A stretch of 64,000 nt of DNA from Owenia fusiformis (taxonomy: Eukaryota; Annelida; Polychaeta; Sabellida; Oweniidae). Positions 55,369 to 64,000 of this stretch are shown piece after piece. Location of the stretch: positions 6,890,366 to 6,954,365 of the forward strand of contig CAIIXF020000008.1 of assembly GCA_903813345.2 (NCBI GenBank). Direction: 5' to 3'. The notes under the pieces were generated by a model. It was not told the origin of the DNA and did no database searches. It was given only the letters and a program-made list of their open reading frames with translations. Position 1 is the stretch's first letter, and each line of letters begins with the position of its first letter. The position numbers were made by a program, and so were the translations under genes.

Positions 55369-58300
55369 ATGAAACCAGGGGATTTTTCCGAATATAAAAT
55401 AAACACTGACTGGAGCGAGTATGTTGAACAACTCGAGCAACATTTTGTTGTCACCAAAGTTCGGGAAGAGGATGAGGATCTTAGAAGGGCGATATTACTG
55501 TCATGCGTAGGGGCAGAAACTTATTCTCTTATTCGCTCGTTGGTTCAACCTGCCAAGCCAACAGAGAAGACATTTGCTCAAATTACAGAATTGGTGAGGC
55601 AATATAAAGATCCAAGACCATGTGTGGTTGTTTTGCGTTGGAAGTTTCACTCCAGGAGTCGTAAAGAGACTGAAAAGGTATCGGAATATGTGGCTGAACT
55701 TCGTAAATTGGCTGAACATTGTGAATTTCCAGTGATAGACGATAGTCTCAGAGATGCGTTTGTATTTGGGATAAACGATGAGAAAATGTTGAATGATTTG
55801 CTAACAGAGGCGCAAGAGAAAAACAGTTTACCATTAGCCAGAGCTGTTGATATGGCGACTGCGATTGAGATGTCCCGTGCTCAAGTGAAGGATATGAGTA
55901 AGGGAGCTGCCGAACCAGTATACAGTATGCCAGTATACCAGCATACTGACTCAGTACCGAATAAACTGAAATGTATACGTTGTGGCGATGCACACCAAAT
56001 CATGGACTGTAAGTTCAACAAACAAGTGCGTTGTTTTAATTGTAATTTGTGTGGCCATATTAGTAAGATATGCAGAAAACCGCGTAAATCCCAAACCCAT
56101 AATCTGGACTGTGAATCCTCTGAGGCTGTGGACTCAGAAACTTACAGATTATTCAACATCTGTTCATCTGTTTTGGATAAACCGATGAATATCGACTTAC
56201 AGTGCAATGACATATTGTGTAACATGGAGATCGATACTGGGGCTCGTAAATCGGTAATGTCTCAAGATACATTTAATCAAACTTGGAGGGATAACCCCCC
56301 GTCCTTGAGGAAATCTAACATAGTACTTAAAACGTATACACAACAGGAAGTGCCAGTGGTCGGTGAATGTGACATTAAGGTGAATTACCAGAACCGCCAC
56401 GTCACATTACCATTACTGATAGTAAAAGGTACCGGTCCTAGTTTGATGGGACTTAATTGGATCCGACAATTGCCTATCGATTGGAATAGCATCCACAAGT
56501 TACACATAGATGAGACTAATACTGCCGTTGATAGTTTGAAAGAGCAGTACGCAGATGTATTCAAAGATGAACTTGGAACTATATCAGGAATTCAGGCTCA
56601 TATATATGTGGATCCTGAGGCTAAGCCTAGATTCTTCAAACCAAGACCCGTGCCGATTCCTGTTCGTGAAGCTGTTGAAGTGGAGATCGAACGTTTGCAA
56701 AACGAAGGTGTCATCGAACCAGTCGAACACAGCGAGTGGGCGTGTCCTGTGGTACCAGTGCGTAAAACTGATGGAACAATACGACTTTGTGGAGACTACA
56801 AGATGACCGTTAATCAAGTTTCACAAGCCGATTCTTATCCATTACCCAATGTAAAAGATCTATATGCGCAATTGAGTGGGGGTTTGTCGTATTCTAAGTT
56901 GGACATGAGTCATGCCTATTCCCAGGTTTTATTAGATGAGCAATCCCGTACTTTTGCTACCATCAATACTCATAGGGGGCTTTTCAGAGTGAATCGATTA
57001 GCTTTTGGAATTTCATCCAGTCCAGGGATTTTTCAGAGAATCATGGAAAATTTACTCAGAGACATTCCCAATGTTCTAGTATTTTTAGATGATATTCTAG
57101 TAACAGGTCCCACTGACACCCAGCATATCGCGAATTTAGAAGAAGTTCTCCGTCGCTTTCAGAAACTTGGCGTTCGTCTCAAACTTAAGAAATGTGAGTT
57201 CATGAAAAAAGAGGTTGTGTATCTTGGTCACAAGATTAATAGTGACGGAATTCACCCATCGCCCGAGAAACTGCGCGCGATTTCCGAGGCACCGCGACCG
57301 TATGATGTCAAAACATTGCAATCTTATCTAGGTCTGATCAACTATTACCGATCATTCACGCCAAAGTTTGCACAAGTTCTCGCACCGCTTAACAAACTGT
57401 TAGGTAAGTCACAGCGCTGGTTCTGGGGTAAAGCTCAGGAAAATGCGTTTCGCGAATCTAAACAGCTGATTTTGGATTACGCAGCTCAAACACCCTATGA
57501 TCCATCGTGCGACATGATTGTTCAGTGCGATGCAGGACCAGAGGGTATTGGCGCAATTTTGACCCAGCGCGATTCTTCGGGAAAAGAAAGTATGGTCACA
57601 TGTGCGTCACGTCGTTTATTACCAGCTGAAAAAAACTATTCACAATTAGAAAAAGAAGGTTTGGCATGTGTATATGGCGTCACAAAATTCAGGCAATATG
57701 TGTATGGTAGAAAATTCCGTATTCAAACAGATCATAAACCGTTGTTAGGTCTTTTTGGAGAGAATCGCCAGATTCCAGTTGTGGCCTCAGCCCGTATTCA
57801 ACGTTGGGCACTTACTTTGAGTGCATATGATTATACCTTAGAATACAAGCCAGGTCCCGAACATGGAAACTGCGATGCTCTCAGTCGTTTGCCGTTGCCC
57901 GATTTGCCGTCTAAGGATACTGTCACGATGCCAGCCGAGGTTGTACTTCTGATGACACACTTGGAAAATGGTCCAGTCACAGCTAAGCAAATCAAGTTGT
58001 GGACGGAACGTGATCCCGTTTTGTCCAAAGTTCTCAGTTTTGTCACAAATGGTTGGCCAGAACATGTTTCAGATGCGCGTTTGAAGCCGTATTTTAACCG
58101 CAGATCTGAGTTAAGTGCGGAAAATGGATGCATCTTATGGGGTTGCCGCGTTGTCGTTCCGTCTCAAGGTCAACAGGGCATTCTTGAAGAGCTTCATGAA
58201 GCTCATCCTGGTATAGTTCGGATGAAAGCGTTTTCACGGGCATATGTTTGGTGGCCCGGATTAGATTCGGACATTGAGGAATATGTCAGAAATTGTGTAG

Positions 58301-59415
58301 ATTGCCAGAAAGTTCGTAATGTCCCGGCTGAAGCACCGTTGCATCCGTGGTCGTTTCCTGAGAAACCGTGGCAACGTATCCATGTAGACTATGCGGGACC
58401 ATTTCTCAATAAAATGTTCCTCATTATTTGTGACGCATACTCTAAATGGATCGAAGTACACATTACAAATAGTAGTACATCTATCGTCACGATTGAAAAA
58501 CTCAGTGTCACATTTTCACAGTTCGGTATTCCCGAGAAGTTGGTGTCTGATAATGGCACATGTTTCACCAGCGACGAATTTTGTAAATTCTGTGAAGAAA
58601 ACGGCATTAAACACATTTTCAGTGCGCCATTTCACGCGGCTTCAAATGGATGCGCTGAAAAATCGGTCGGAATAGTCAAAGATGGACTGAAAAAACTTTC
58701 GGCAGAGAAGGGAAGTTTACAAATGCAAGTTTCGAGATTATTGTTCAAGTACCGTCTAACACCTCACTCAACCACAGGTGTCACGCCATCGGAATTACTC
58801 ATGGGTCGTAAACTTAGGTGTCAGTTTGATTTGGTCAAACCATTAAGTTTACAGGAACATGTAGCAAAAAAGCAGGAAAGTCAAAAGTTCTACCATGATC
58901 AATCTGCTAAATCCAGGGAATTCAAGGTGGGAGATCCTGTTTTTGCATTGAACTTTGCTAAAGGCTCCAGATGGTTAGAAGGTAGCATTTGTTGTAAAAC
59001 AGGTCCAGTGTCTGTGCGTATTTCACTCACAGATGGTCGAGAAATTCGTAGGCATATTGACCATGTCCGATTTAGGTACTCTGCCCTAAGTGAAAGTGAA
59101 AGTGAGGTTACTATGGAAACCAATATGCCTCACAATGTAAATATAAGTGAAAGTGTAATGATTCCAAAGAGGAATTACAATGTTGAAAAATCTACTTCAG
59201 CATCTGAACATACACCAGAATCTGGTACATCAGGTTCTAACTCACTGGATAATGCTATATATGATAGTGAACACCACACCAGTACAAGGGATAATGGAAT
59301 TCCAGTTATAATCAATCCTACTCCTAGCAAAATTGTAGATTCTCCAAGTAAAGTGACACCAAGAAGATCTACACGCAATAAGAAACCTCCTGAGAGACTT
59401 ATCATGGAGTGTTAA
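55369..59415 (+). CDS. gag-pol: Gag-Pol polyprotein of Gypsy-type retrotransposon
   Basis: A single uninterrupted frame of 1348 residues from the first ATG. The frame is open upstream to 55336, but that part overlaps the primer site. Order: retrotransposon Gag; two zinc knuckles at about 202-235 (the first is CX2CX3HX4C, one residue short; the second is standard CX2CX4HX4C); aspartic protease with DTG at 289; reverse transcriptase with FLDDILV (D574-D575); RNase H with QCDAG (D721); integrase HHCC zinc domain (HEAHPG to CVDC), D1007, D1061 and E1097 (35-residue spacing) and a C-terminal chromatin-binding-type region. All catalytic residues are present, so it may be active. Gag and Pol are fused without frameshift or stop. 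Confidence 0.93.
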   Translation: MKPGDFSEYKINTDWSEYVEQLEQHFVVTKVREEDEDLRRAILLSCVGAETYSLIRSLVQPAKPTEKTFAQITELVRQYKDPRPCVVVLRWKFHSRSRKETEKVSEYVAELRKLAEHCEFPVIDDSLRDAFVFGINDEKMLNDLLTEAQEKNSLPLARAVDMATAIEMSRAQVKDMSKGAAEPVYSMPVYQHTDSVPNKLKCIRCGDAHQIMDCKFNKQVRCFNCNLCGHISKICRKPRKSQTHNLDCESSEAVDSETYRLFNICSSVLDKPMNIDLQCNDILCNMEIDTGARKSVMSQDTFNQTWRDNPPSLRKSNIVLKTYTQQEVPVVGECDIKVNYQNRHVTLPLLIVKGTGPSLMGLNWIRQLPIDWNSIHKLHIDETNTAVDSLKEQYADVFKDELGTISGIQAHIYVDPEAKPRFFKPRPVPIPVREAVEVEIERLQNEGVIEPVEHSEWACPVVPVRKTDGTIRLCGDYKMTVNQVSQADSYPLPNVKDLYAQLSGGLSYSKLDMSHAYSQVLLDEQSRTFATINTHRGLFRVNRLAFGISSSPGIFQRIMENLLRDIPNVLVFLDDILVTGPTDTQHIANLEEVLRRFQKLGVRLKLKKCEFMKKEVVYLGHKINSDGIHPSPEKLRAISEAPRPYDVKTLQSYLGLINYYRSFTPKFAQVLAPLNKLLGKSQRWFWGKAQENAFRESKQLILDYAAQTPYDPSCDMIVQCDAGPEGIGAILTQRDSSGKESMVTCASRRLLPAEKNYSQLEKEGLACVYGVTKFRQYVYGRKFRIQTDHKPLLGLFGENRQIPVVASARIQRWALTLSAYDYTLEYKPGPEHGNCDALSRLPLPDLPSKDTVTMPAEVVLLMTHLENGPVTAKQIKLWTERDPVLSKVLSFVTNGWPEHVSDARLKPYFNRRSELSAENGCILWGCRVVVPSQGQQGILEELHEAHPGIVRMKAFSRAYVWWPGLDSDIEEYVRNCVDCQKVRNVPAEAPLHPWSFPEKPWQRIHVDYAGPFLNKMFLIICDAYSKWIEVHITNSSTSIVTIEKLSVTFSQFGIPEKLVSDNGTCFTSDEFCKFCEENGIKHIFSAPFHAASNGCAEKSVGIVKDGLKKLSAEKGSLQMQVSRLLFKYRLTPHSTTGVTPSELLMGRKLRCQFDLVKPLSLQEHVAKKQESQKFYHDQSAKSREFKVGDPVFALNFAKGSRWLEGSICCKTGPVSVRISLTDGREIRRHIDHVRFRYSALSESESEVTMETNMPHNVNISESVMIPKRNYNVEKSTSASEHTPESGTSGSNSLDNAIYDSEHHTSTRDNGIPVIINPTPSKIVDSPSKVTPRRSTRNKKPPERLIMEC

Positions 59416-59615
59416 CTGTTTCCATAATCTGTAAAACTTAAATGAGCTTTATTTTAGTCGAGTTTATTCAGTTTCTATACAGTGAACAGAAACATGTATC
59501 ACAACTGCTGAACTATAAGTGGTAATCAATTTTAAGTTTTGTTAACTTGAGAACTTTTTTCAATTTGTGCTAACTACAGTTTATTTACTACTGTTTGTGC
59601 AAGCAATTTTCATCT

Positions 59616-59628
59616 AAGGAAGGAGGAA
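59616..59628 (+). promoter_or_regulatory. Polypurine tract
   Basis: aaggaaggaggaa lies immediately upstream of the right LTR, in the position used to prime plus-strand DNA synthesis. Confidence 0.85.
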
Positions 59629-59804
59629 TGTAATGTATTCAATTTGTTTCCCGGGAATCTGTTAATTACTAGTCATAGTTCGCTCAGTGTAATGTTGGTT
59701 GCACGCTTCCCGTGATGCATCAGTCTGTACTTCCGCCCTAGTAAAAATGTAATAAAAGTTTGTAACTCTGATTTAAATGTCCGTTTATGTTTAAATACAG
59801 AACA
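59629..59804 (+). repeat. Right LTR
   Basis: 176 bp, identical to the left LTR. It is followed by the catgt target duplication at 59805-59809. Confidence 0.95.
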
Positions 59805-60464
59805 CATGTGCAGATCACATTAATGATATTATTTTGTATGTTTAGGATCTAGGAGCCTTACAGTATACATGTATAAGCAGATTCATTTATTTTAGATGAG
59901 CATTTGTTCTGGCATATATCAAAGAATACATAAATTATTTGTTTCTATTTGAATTATTTTTTTGTTTTGTGAATTATATCCTAACTTGATCCAAAAGAAA
60001 ATTTCATTTCATTTCAACAATTTCATTTCACACAATACCCATCTACTGAGTATTGACCTTCCTCTGGACCTTAACCTTGTACTTAAGGAATGCATGGTGC
60101 TTCACAACCATCCAGTATTCCTGTATGTGCATCGTATTATGGTCCACTCTCCATACTATGAAAATGTTGCCTTTATAGTTTTTGCTTGACAGAGGGAAAA
60201 GTAATTTACTATTTATTTACTTTTTCATCTATCAGGCAGTAAAAATGTTTCTAAAAAATGTAGATATTTCATGGGATACTTATAATCTTTGCATGTCCAC
60301 AATGTGACATTGAACAGTGAGCTTTGAAATTAAACACACCTAAAAGCAGTACAGTTTAGTGACTTCTGGGTGACATTGGGTTACAAAATTTTCTTATTCA
60401 AAGAATTCAATGCGACCTTGCACTGTGTTATGTAAATATCTTATTTTCTGTGATTTTTGAAAAA

Positions 60465-61570
60465 TCTAATAAAATTGCTGATGACACCAAATTGTACAGA
60501 GAAATTAGGAACAAAAATGACATGGATGAATTACTCCAAAATGACCTCAATACAATACAAACATGGGTTCCTAAATGGAAACTACAATTTCACCCAAATA
60601 AATATACTGTTCTGAGAGTGGGAAATATGAAACCATCATATAGTACCTGTACATGTACCTATAATAATACTGATACACAAAGTGGGAAAAACTGATACTA
60701 AAAAAACAATAGCGTGGAAAGAGGTTTACATGTCAACATTGACTCAAATTTGAAATTCTCTGAGTATGTTACAATAACAGCAAATAAAGCGGAGTAATAA
60801 AGCGAAGCTACAAGTCACACCGGAATAGCCTGACAACGGTAAAGTCAGATACCATTGTCACAAATAGCGTACATAACCGTCACTTCAATTAGATTTTCAT
60901 GAACTGTATGTTTAATAGAGCACCTAGACTAAATTTCTTTGGAACAACAATCAATCAAAGTGTCTTAATACTCATCGTACAGTTAACAATGTTCTACCAT
61001 CGAAATAAAGTCTTTAATTTAACCAATCAAAATGAGATACGGGACAACGGACACTATAATTACCATATGCCTTTGTCTTTCTAAATTACTCAAATTCAGA
61101 TTCCGTTGTCATTGACGATATCGAAGACGCCATATTGTGGCCATTCACGACCCGATTTGATCAAAATTGGGATTTCATATGAAACAACATCATAAGAGCT
61201 ATTAATACATGCACAGAATTAGCAATGATAAAATCCCATGAACCAGGTGATTAAACAGTTGAAGCGACGGTATATGTCCGCCATATGTGACAACGGTATC
61301 TGACTATACTGGCTATTCCGGTGTGCAAGTATCTTGATGATGATTCGCTCAAGCTACCCTTTAATGACCTTGTCCGTTCAATCTAGGAGTATGGAAACTC
61401 AGTTTGGAGCCTACAGTATAAGAAAGACATTGAACCCATTGAAAACATACAGAAGAGAGCAACTAGACTCCTACCTAACCTGAGGCAACTAACATATCCC
61501 GAAAGATTAGCCTCACTGGACATGACATTGACAACATTGACAGGGTTACGAGGGATATGATTTTGTAACT
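60465..61570 (+). pseudogene. Degenerate LINE reverse transcriptase fragment split by a MITE
   Basis: The first piece (about 60468-60800) reads KIADDTKLYREI, WKLQFHPNKYTVLRVG and LHVNIDSNLKFSEY, with frame breaks. The second (about 61325-61570) reads EYGNSVWSLQYKKDIEPIE and QKRATRLLPNLRQLTYPERL. These are successive parts of a CR1/Jockey-group reverse transcriptase C-terminal region. An insertion at about 60816-61325 separates them. It is a dead copy, unlike the LINE at 19.6 kb. Confidence 0.75.
60816..61325. mobile_element. MITE with CACACCGGAATAGCC ends
   Basis: cacaccggaatagcc at 60816-60830 and its exact complement at 61311-61325. The inverted match continues inside (gtcagataccattgtcaca / tgtgacaacggtatctgac). 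It is inserted in the LINE fragment and contains no transposase. Confidence 0.8.
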
Positions 61571-62189
61571 TCATGTAACTTCTTATTGGTGATTTTTGGA
61601 GTTTATAAATGTGATTTTACTGGAGATCGGTCTAGAACTAGAGTTAGGTTGAGCTGAAGATCTAATCAAATCATATGATTCTCAATTTTGAAGTGAATTG
61701 AAGAATGTTGAATGATAAAAAAAAATCATGATGAAATTTTCTCATGAGAATTTTTATCTGATTGAATAAGAACTAGTTTTCATTCAAAGGTTTTATATAT
61801 ACTTACTATTAATGTTGCAATATACAACAAACATTATGTACTGATTAACTTGTCTTCATCGTCCCCCTATTCTCTCAAATCACTTGATAAAGTGAATTTT
61901 CCTCTCGGATATCTATCTGTCAGATTAACTTCCGGTAGATCTATTTCCAAACGTAATCTGGCAGAATATTGGGGGAATATTCAAAACTGTTTTTTTATCC
62001 AAATAAATGATCAATATCACAGAGTCTGTGTTACATCTAGTCTAGAACATGATGTTATTAAGGATATGAATATCCCGTGATCAGCTTGGACGGGGAAATA
62101 TGGATTTGCTTGAGAGTCTGAGGAAATATAGTGAGGCAAACGGTGAGTGAATATTTCCATTTTGCCATTTTTTGGAAAATAAACCTGAC

Positions 62190-62322
62190 TCACTGCATAT
62201 GGTATATTATTGATGTTTGACCAATCACAAAACATGTCTCTGACAAGGGCTGAACCAAATGCTGAAATCTGATTGGTCAAACATCAATAATATACCATAT
62301 GCCGTATATGATTTACTCTCGT
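62190..62322. repeat. Inverted repeat with ~40-bp arms
   Basis: gcatatggtatattattgat then gtttgaccaatca at the left pairs with tgattggtcaaac then atcaataatataccatatgc at the right, around a loop of about 40 nt. Probably the core of another foldback MITE. Confidence 0.7.
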
Positions 62323-62466
62323 CCCTGACTCCTGAGAGTGAGACCAAAGGCCCAGAAACGTGTATACTTATACAAAATCGAAGTTTATCATCAGAAAAGT
62401 CAACAAAATTCAAAAATGAACCTATCTTCATTTAAAGATGCAGCCTCATAAGTTCTCGGGGTACAC

Positions 62467-63237
62467 CCAATTTCCTGGCCTGACTTCGTCAGTAGAAATT
62501 GAAATATAAGAGTTACCTGAAGATTAGGAGTCTTACTGACCCTCTAGAGGTTAGAACACATATTTCAATGAAACCCTATCACCTTTGTTGCATCAACCAT
62601 AGAGCATTTAGCACAATATCCAAGAGGTAAAATATGGACCTTGAAAATGAATGATTTCCTTGTAAGTTCCGAAAGTTTCAGTACAATAAATTACCAAACA
62701 TTTGTGAAAATTGAATGTTTATCTGTTGATTTTATAATTTACACATGAGTGTATTCTTCTATACTTTGGTCTAAATAATAAAGCATCACGAACAGGTCCT
62801 ACTGTATCAATAGACTAATACAGCAGACGACCCATTCATACTTTCTGCGCAGAATTTATTCAGACCAATAGTTCAACTGTAGATCATGCAGTTTCTTCTA
62901 TCTTAGAACAGGCCAACCTCCTTTGGCCTGTCCTGAACTCATCTGCAAACGACCGCAAAACATTCTTTCCTAATATTCTAATTATTTTTACATCAGACAT
63001 GGTTGGATGATGGTTCAAGGTCAGTACATTATTTCGTGATAGGGGCAACGCCTTCCCAGAAGTAAACACGAATTTCAATCAAGTACTGTGCTTATGCTTC
63101 ATCATGAACAAAACAAAGCTGATATGGTTTCATTGAAATGTGTGTTCTAACCTCTAGTGGATAAGTATAAGACTCCCTAATCTTCTGGTAAATCTTATTT
63201 TTCAAGTTCTACCGACGAAGTCAGGCCAGGAAATCAG
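62467..63237. mobile_element. ~770-bp element with ~110-bp inverted ends
   Basis: The left arm (aatttcctggcctgacttcg onward, with cctctagaggttagaacaca) is matched in inverse by the right arm ending gaagtcaggccaggaaat. The interior holds a small hairpin (aggccaacctcctttggcct). No gene. Confidence 0.8.
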
Positions 63238-63469
63238 GTTTAGTTATCAGAAAGGATAAGTAACGATATGGTGAACTGGATTCAACAATGTTTTTCTCTT
63301 TAACCAATTATTGAAAAAATTCTGTAATGAAACATTGTCCTTTATGTAATGTTGACTGAATGACAACAATTTAATGCGAAAATTATTTATATATATTTTA
63401 AATAACTGTTTTTTATAACATTTTTTGTTTTTCAGTGCAATTGTTTTTTGTTACTTTCTACCAATTCTT

Positions 63470-63790
63470 GAATATGAAATAAAATGTCTTTCCGAACCTT
63501 GTTGGAACAAAATAGCATATACAACATTTTCTTAGACCTCTCAATATTATAGTTATACAAAGGAAATTTTAGCTGATTTAACAAAAGGTATGCAAAAAGT
63601 TAAAACAAAACCCCCCAAAATAAATAAAAATTAAGATAAACCTTTTATTTCATTTAACAAGATGCTTTTTAAAATCAACCAAACTTTCCTTTGTACAATT
63701 ACAATATTGAGAGACCTAAACACGTTGTGTTTATTTCGTTTTGTTCCAATGAGGTTCAGATAGATGTTTCATTTCATTCCGAACATATGA
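63470..63790. mobile_element. ~320-bp MITE with ~100-bp inverted ends
   Basis: gaaccttgttggaacaaaat and agacctctcaatattatagt at the left match tattgagagacct and attttgttcc-type sequence at the right in inverse order. Between the arms is an A-rich stretch. The bases to 64000 show nothing further. Confidence 0.75.
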
Positions 63791-64000
63791 TACCAAGAAG
63801 AAAAGAAGTGTCTGATGTGTTTTCTAAAACAATATAGAGAAAAGTATATATACAACCTCTTTATCTTGTATATATATATATTTCAAATTATAATGTTACC
63901 ATCCAAAAAATGACCATTAAATTGACGATGTGTAACATTTTCAGAATTTTTTGATGCCTGGTTTAAGAGAAAACCTATGTTCAAAAAGTTCACCATATTG

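Larger units (their letters stand above)
55158..59804 (+). mobile_element. Intact Gypsy-type LTR retrotransposon
   Basis: Identical 176-bp LTRs (55158-55333 and 59629-59804) start TG and end CA and are flanked by the target duplication catgt (55153-55157 and 59805-59809). A primer-binding-like ttggcgacgaggat follows the left LTR. A polypurine tract aaggaaggaggaa at 59616-59628 precedes the right LTR. One long gag-pol frame lies between, with no envelope gene. Perfect LTR identity implies very recent insertion. Confidence 0.95.

Noticed and set aside
61850-62080. 76-residue plus frame
   Set aside because: No domain, no conserved motif, between transposon fragments.

Overview
This 64-kb window is animal nuclear DNA: AT-rich, with spliced genes (GT-AG introns in matching phases) and dense transposon debris. 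The gene families (claudin/PMP22-type tetraspan, P-type trefoil, FMN-type formin), frequent TACATGTA-like motifs and many short inverted-repeat elements suggest a marine invertebrate, perhaps a lophotrochozoan. The phylum is a guess.

Three host genes could be assembled exon by exon. (1) Minus strand, 5950-15481: a 3-exon, 321-residue four-helix membrane protein with the claudin/PMP22 W-GLW-C-C signature and a long mucin-like Thr/Pro/Asn-Thr insert in its first extracellular loop. (2) Minus strand, 30088-53237: an 18-coding-exon formin of the FMN1/FMN2/cappuccino subfamily (1677 residues), with a 910-residue disordered N-terminal exon, coiled coil, polyproline FH1, complete FH2 and a short basic tail. 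(3) Plus strand, about 36401-37680, nested antisense inside formin intron 12: a small single-pass protein with a trefoil domain, a Thr/Ser-rich stalk, one transmembrane helix and a basic tail. Its signal-peptide exon was not found.

The rest is mostly mobile DNA. At 17.2-26.5 kb lies a nested composite: an element with outer inverted repeats holds a further inverted-repeat element, a MITE, a 436-bp duplication and a near full-length CR1-group-like LINE (ORF1 with an SGNH-esterase-like domain, ORF2 endonuclease/reverse transcriptase). At 55158-59804 is an intact Gypsy-type LTR retrotransposon with identical 176-bp LTRs and a 5-bp target duplication, so a recent insertion. Truncated LINE pieces lie at 31.4-32.5 and 60.4-61.6 kb. 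Formin intron 1 is almost filled by a 4-kb element with long, diverged inverted arms. Smaller elements include a TTAA-flanked piggyBac-like MITE, TA-flanked elements, an 860-bp foldback and a Crypton/KIAA1958-like remnant with a hairpin.

Layout: 0-1.8 kb minisatellite; 1.8-5.9 kb flank or 3' UTR of the tetraspan gene; 5.9-15.5 kb tetraspan gene; 15.5-17.2 kb featureless; 17.2-26.5 kb composite transposon; 26.5-30.1 kb probable formin 3' UTR; 30.1-53.3 kb formin with nested trefoil gene; 53.3-64 kb upstream flank packed with mobile elements. No tRNA, rRNA, CRISPR or prokaryotic features were seen.
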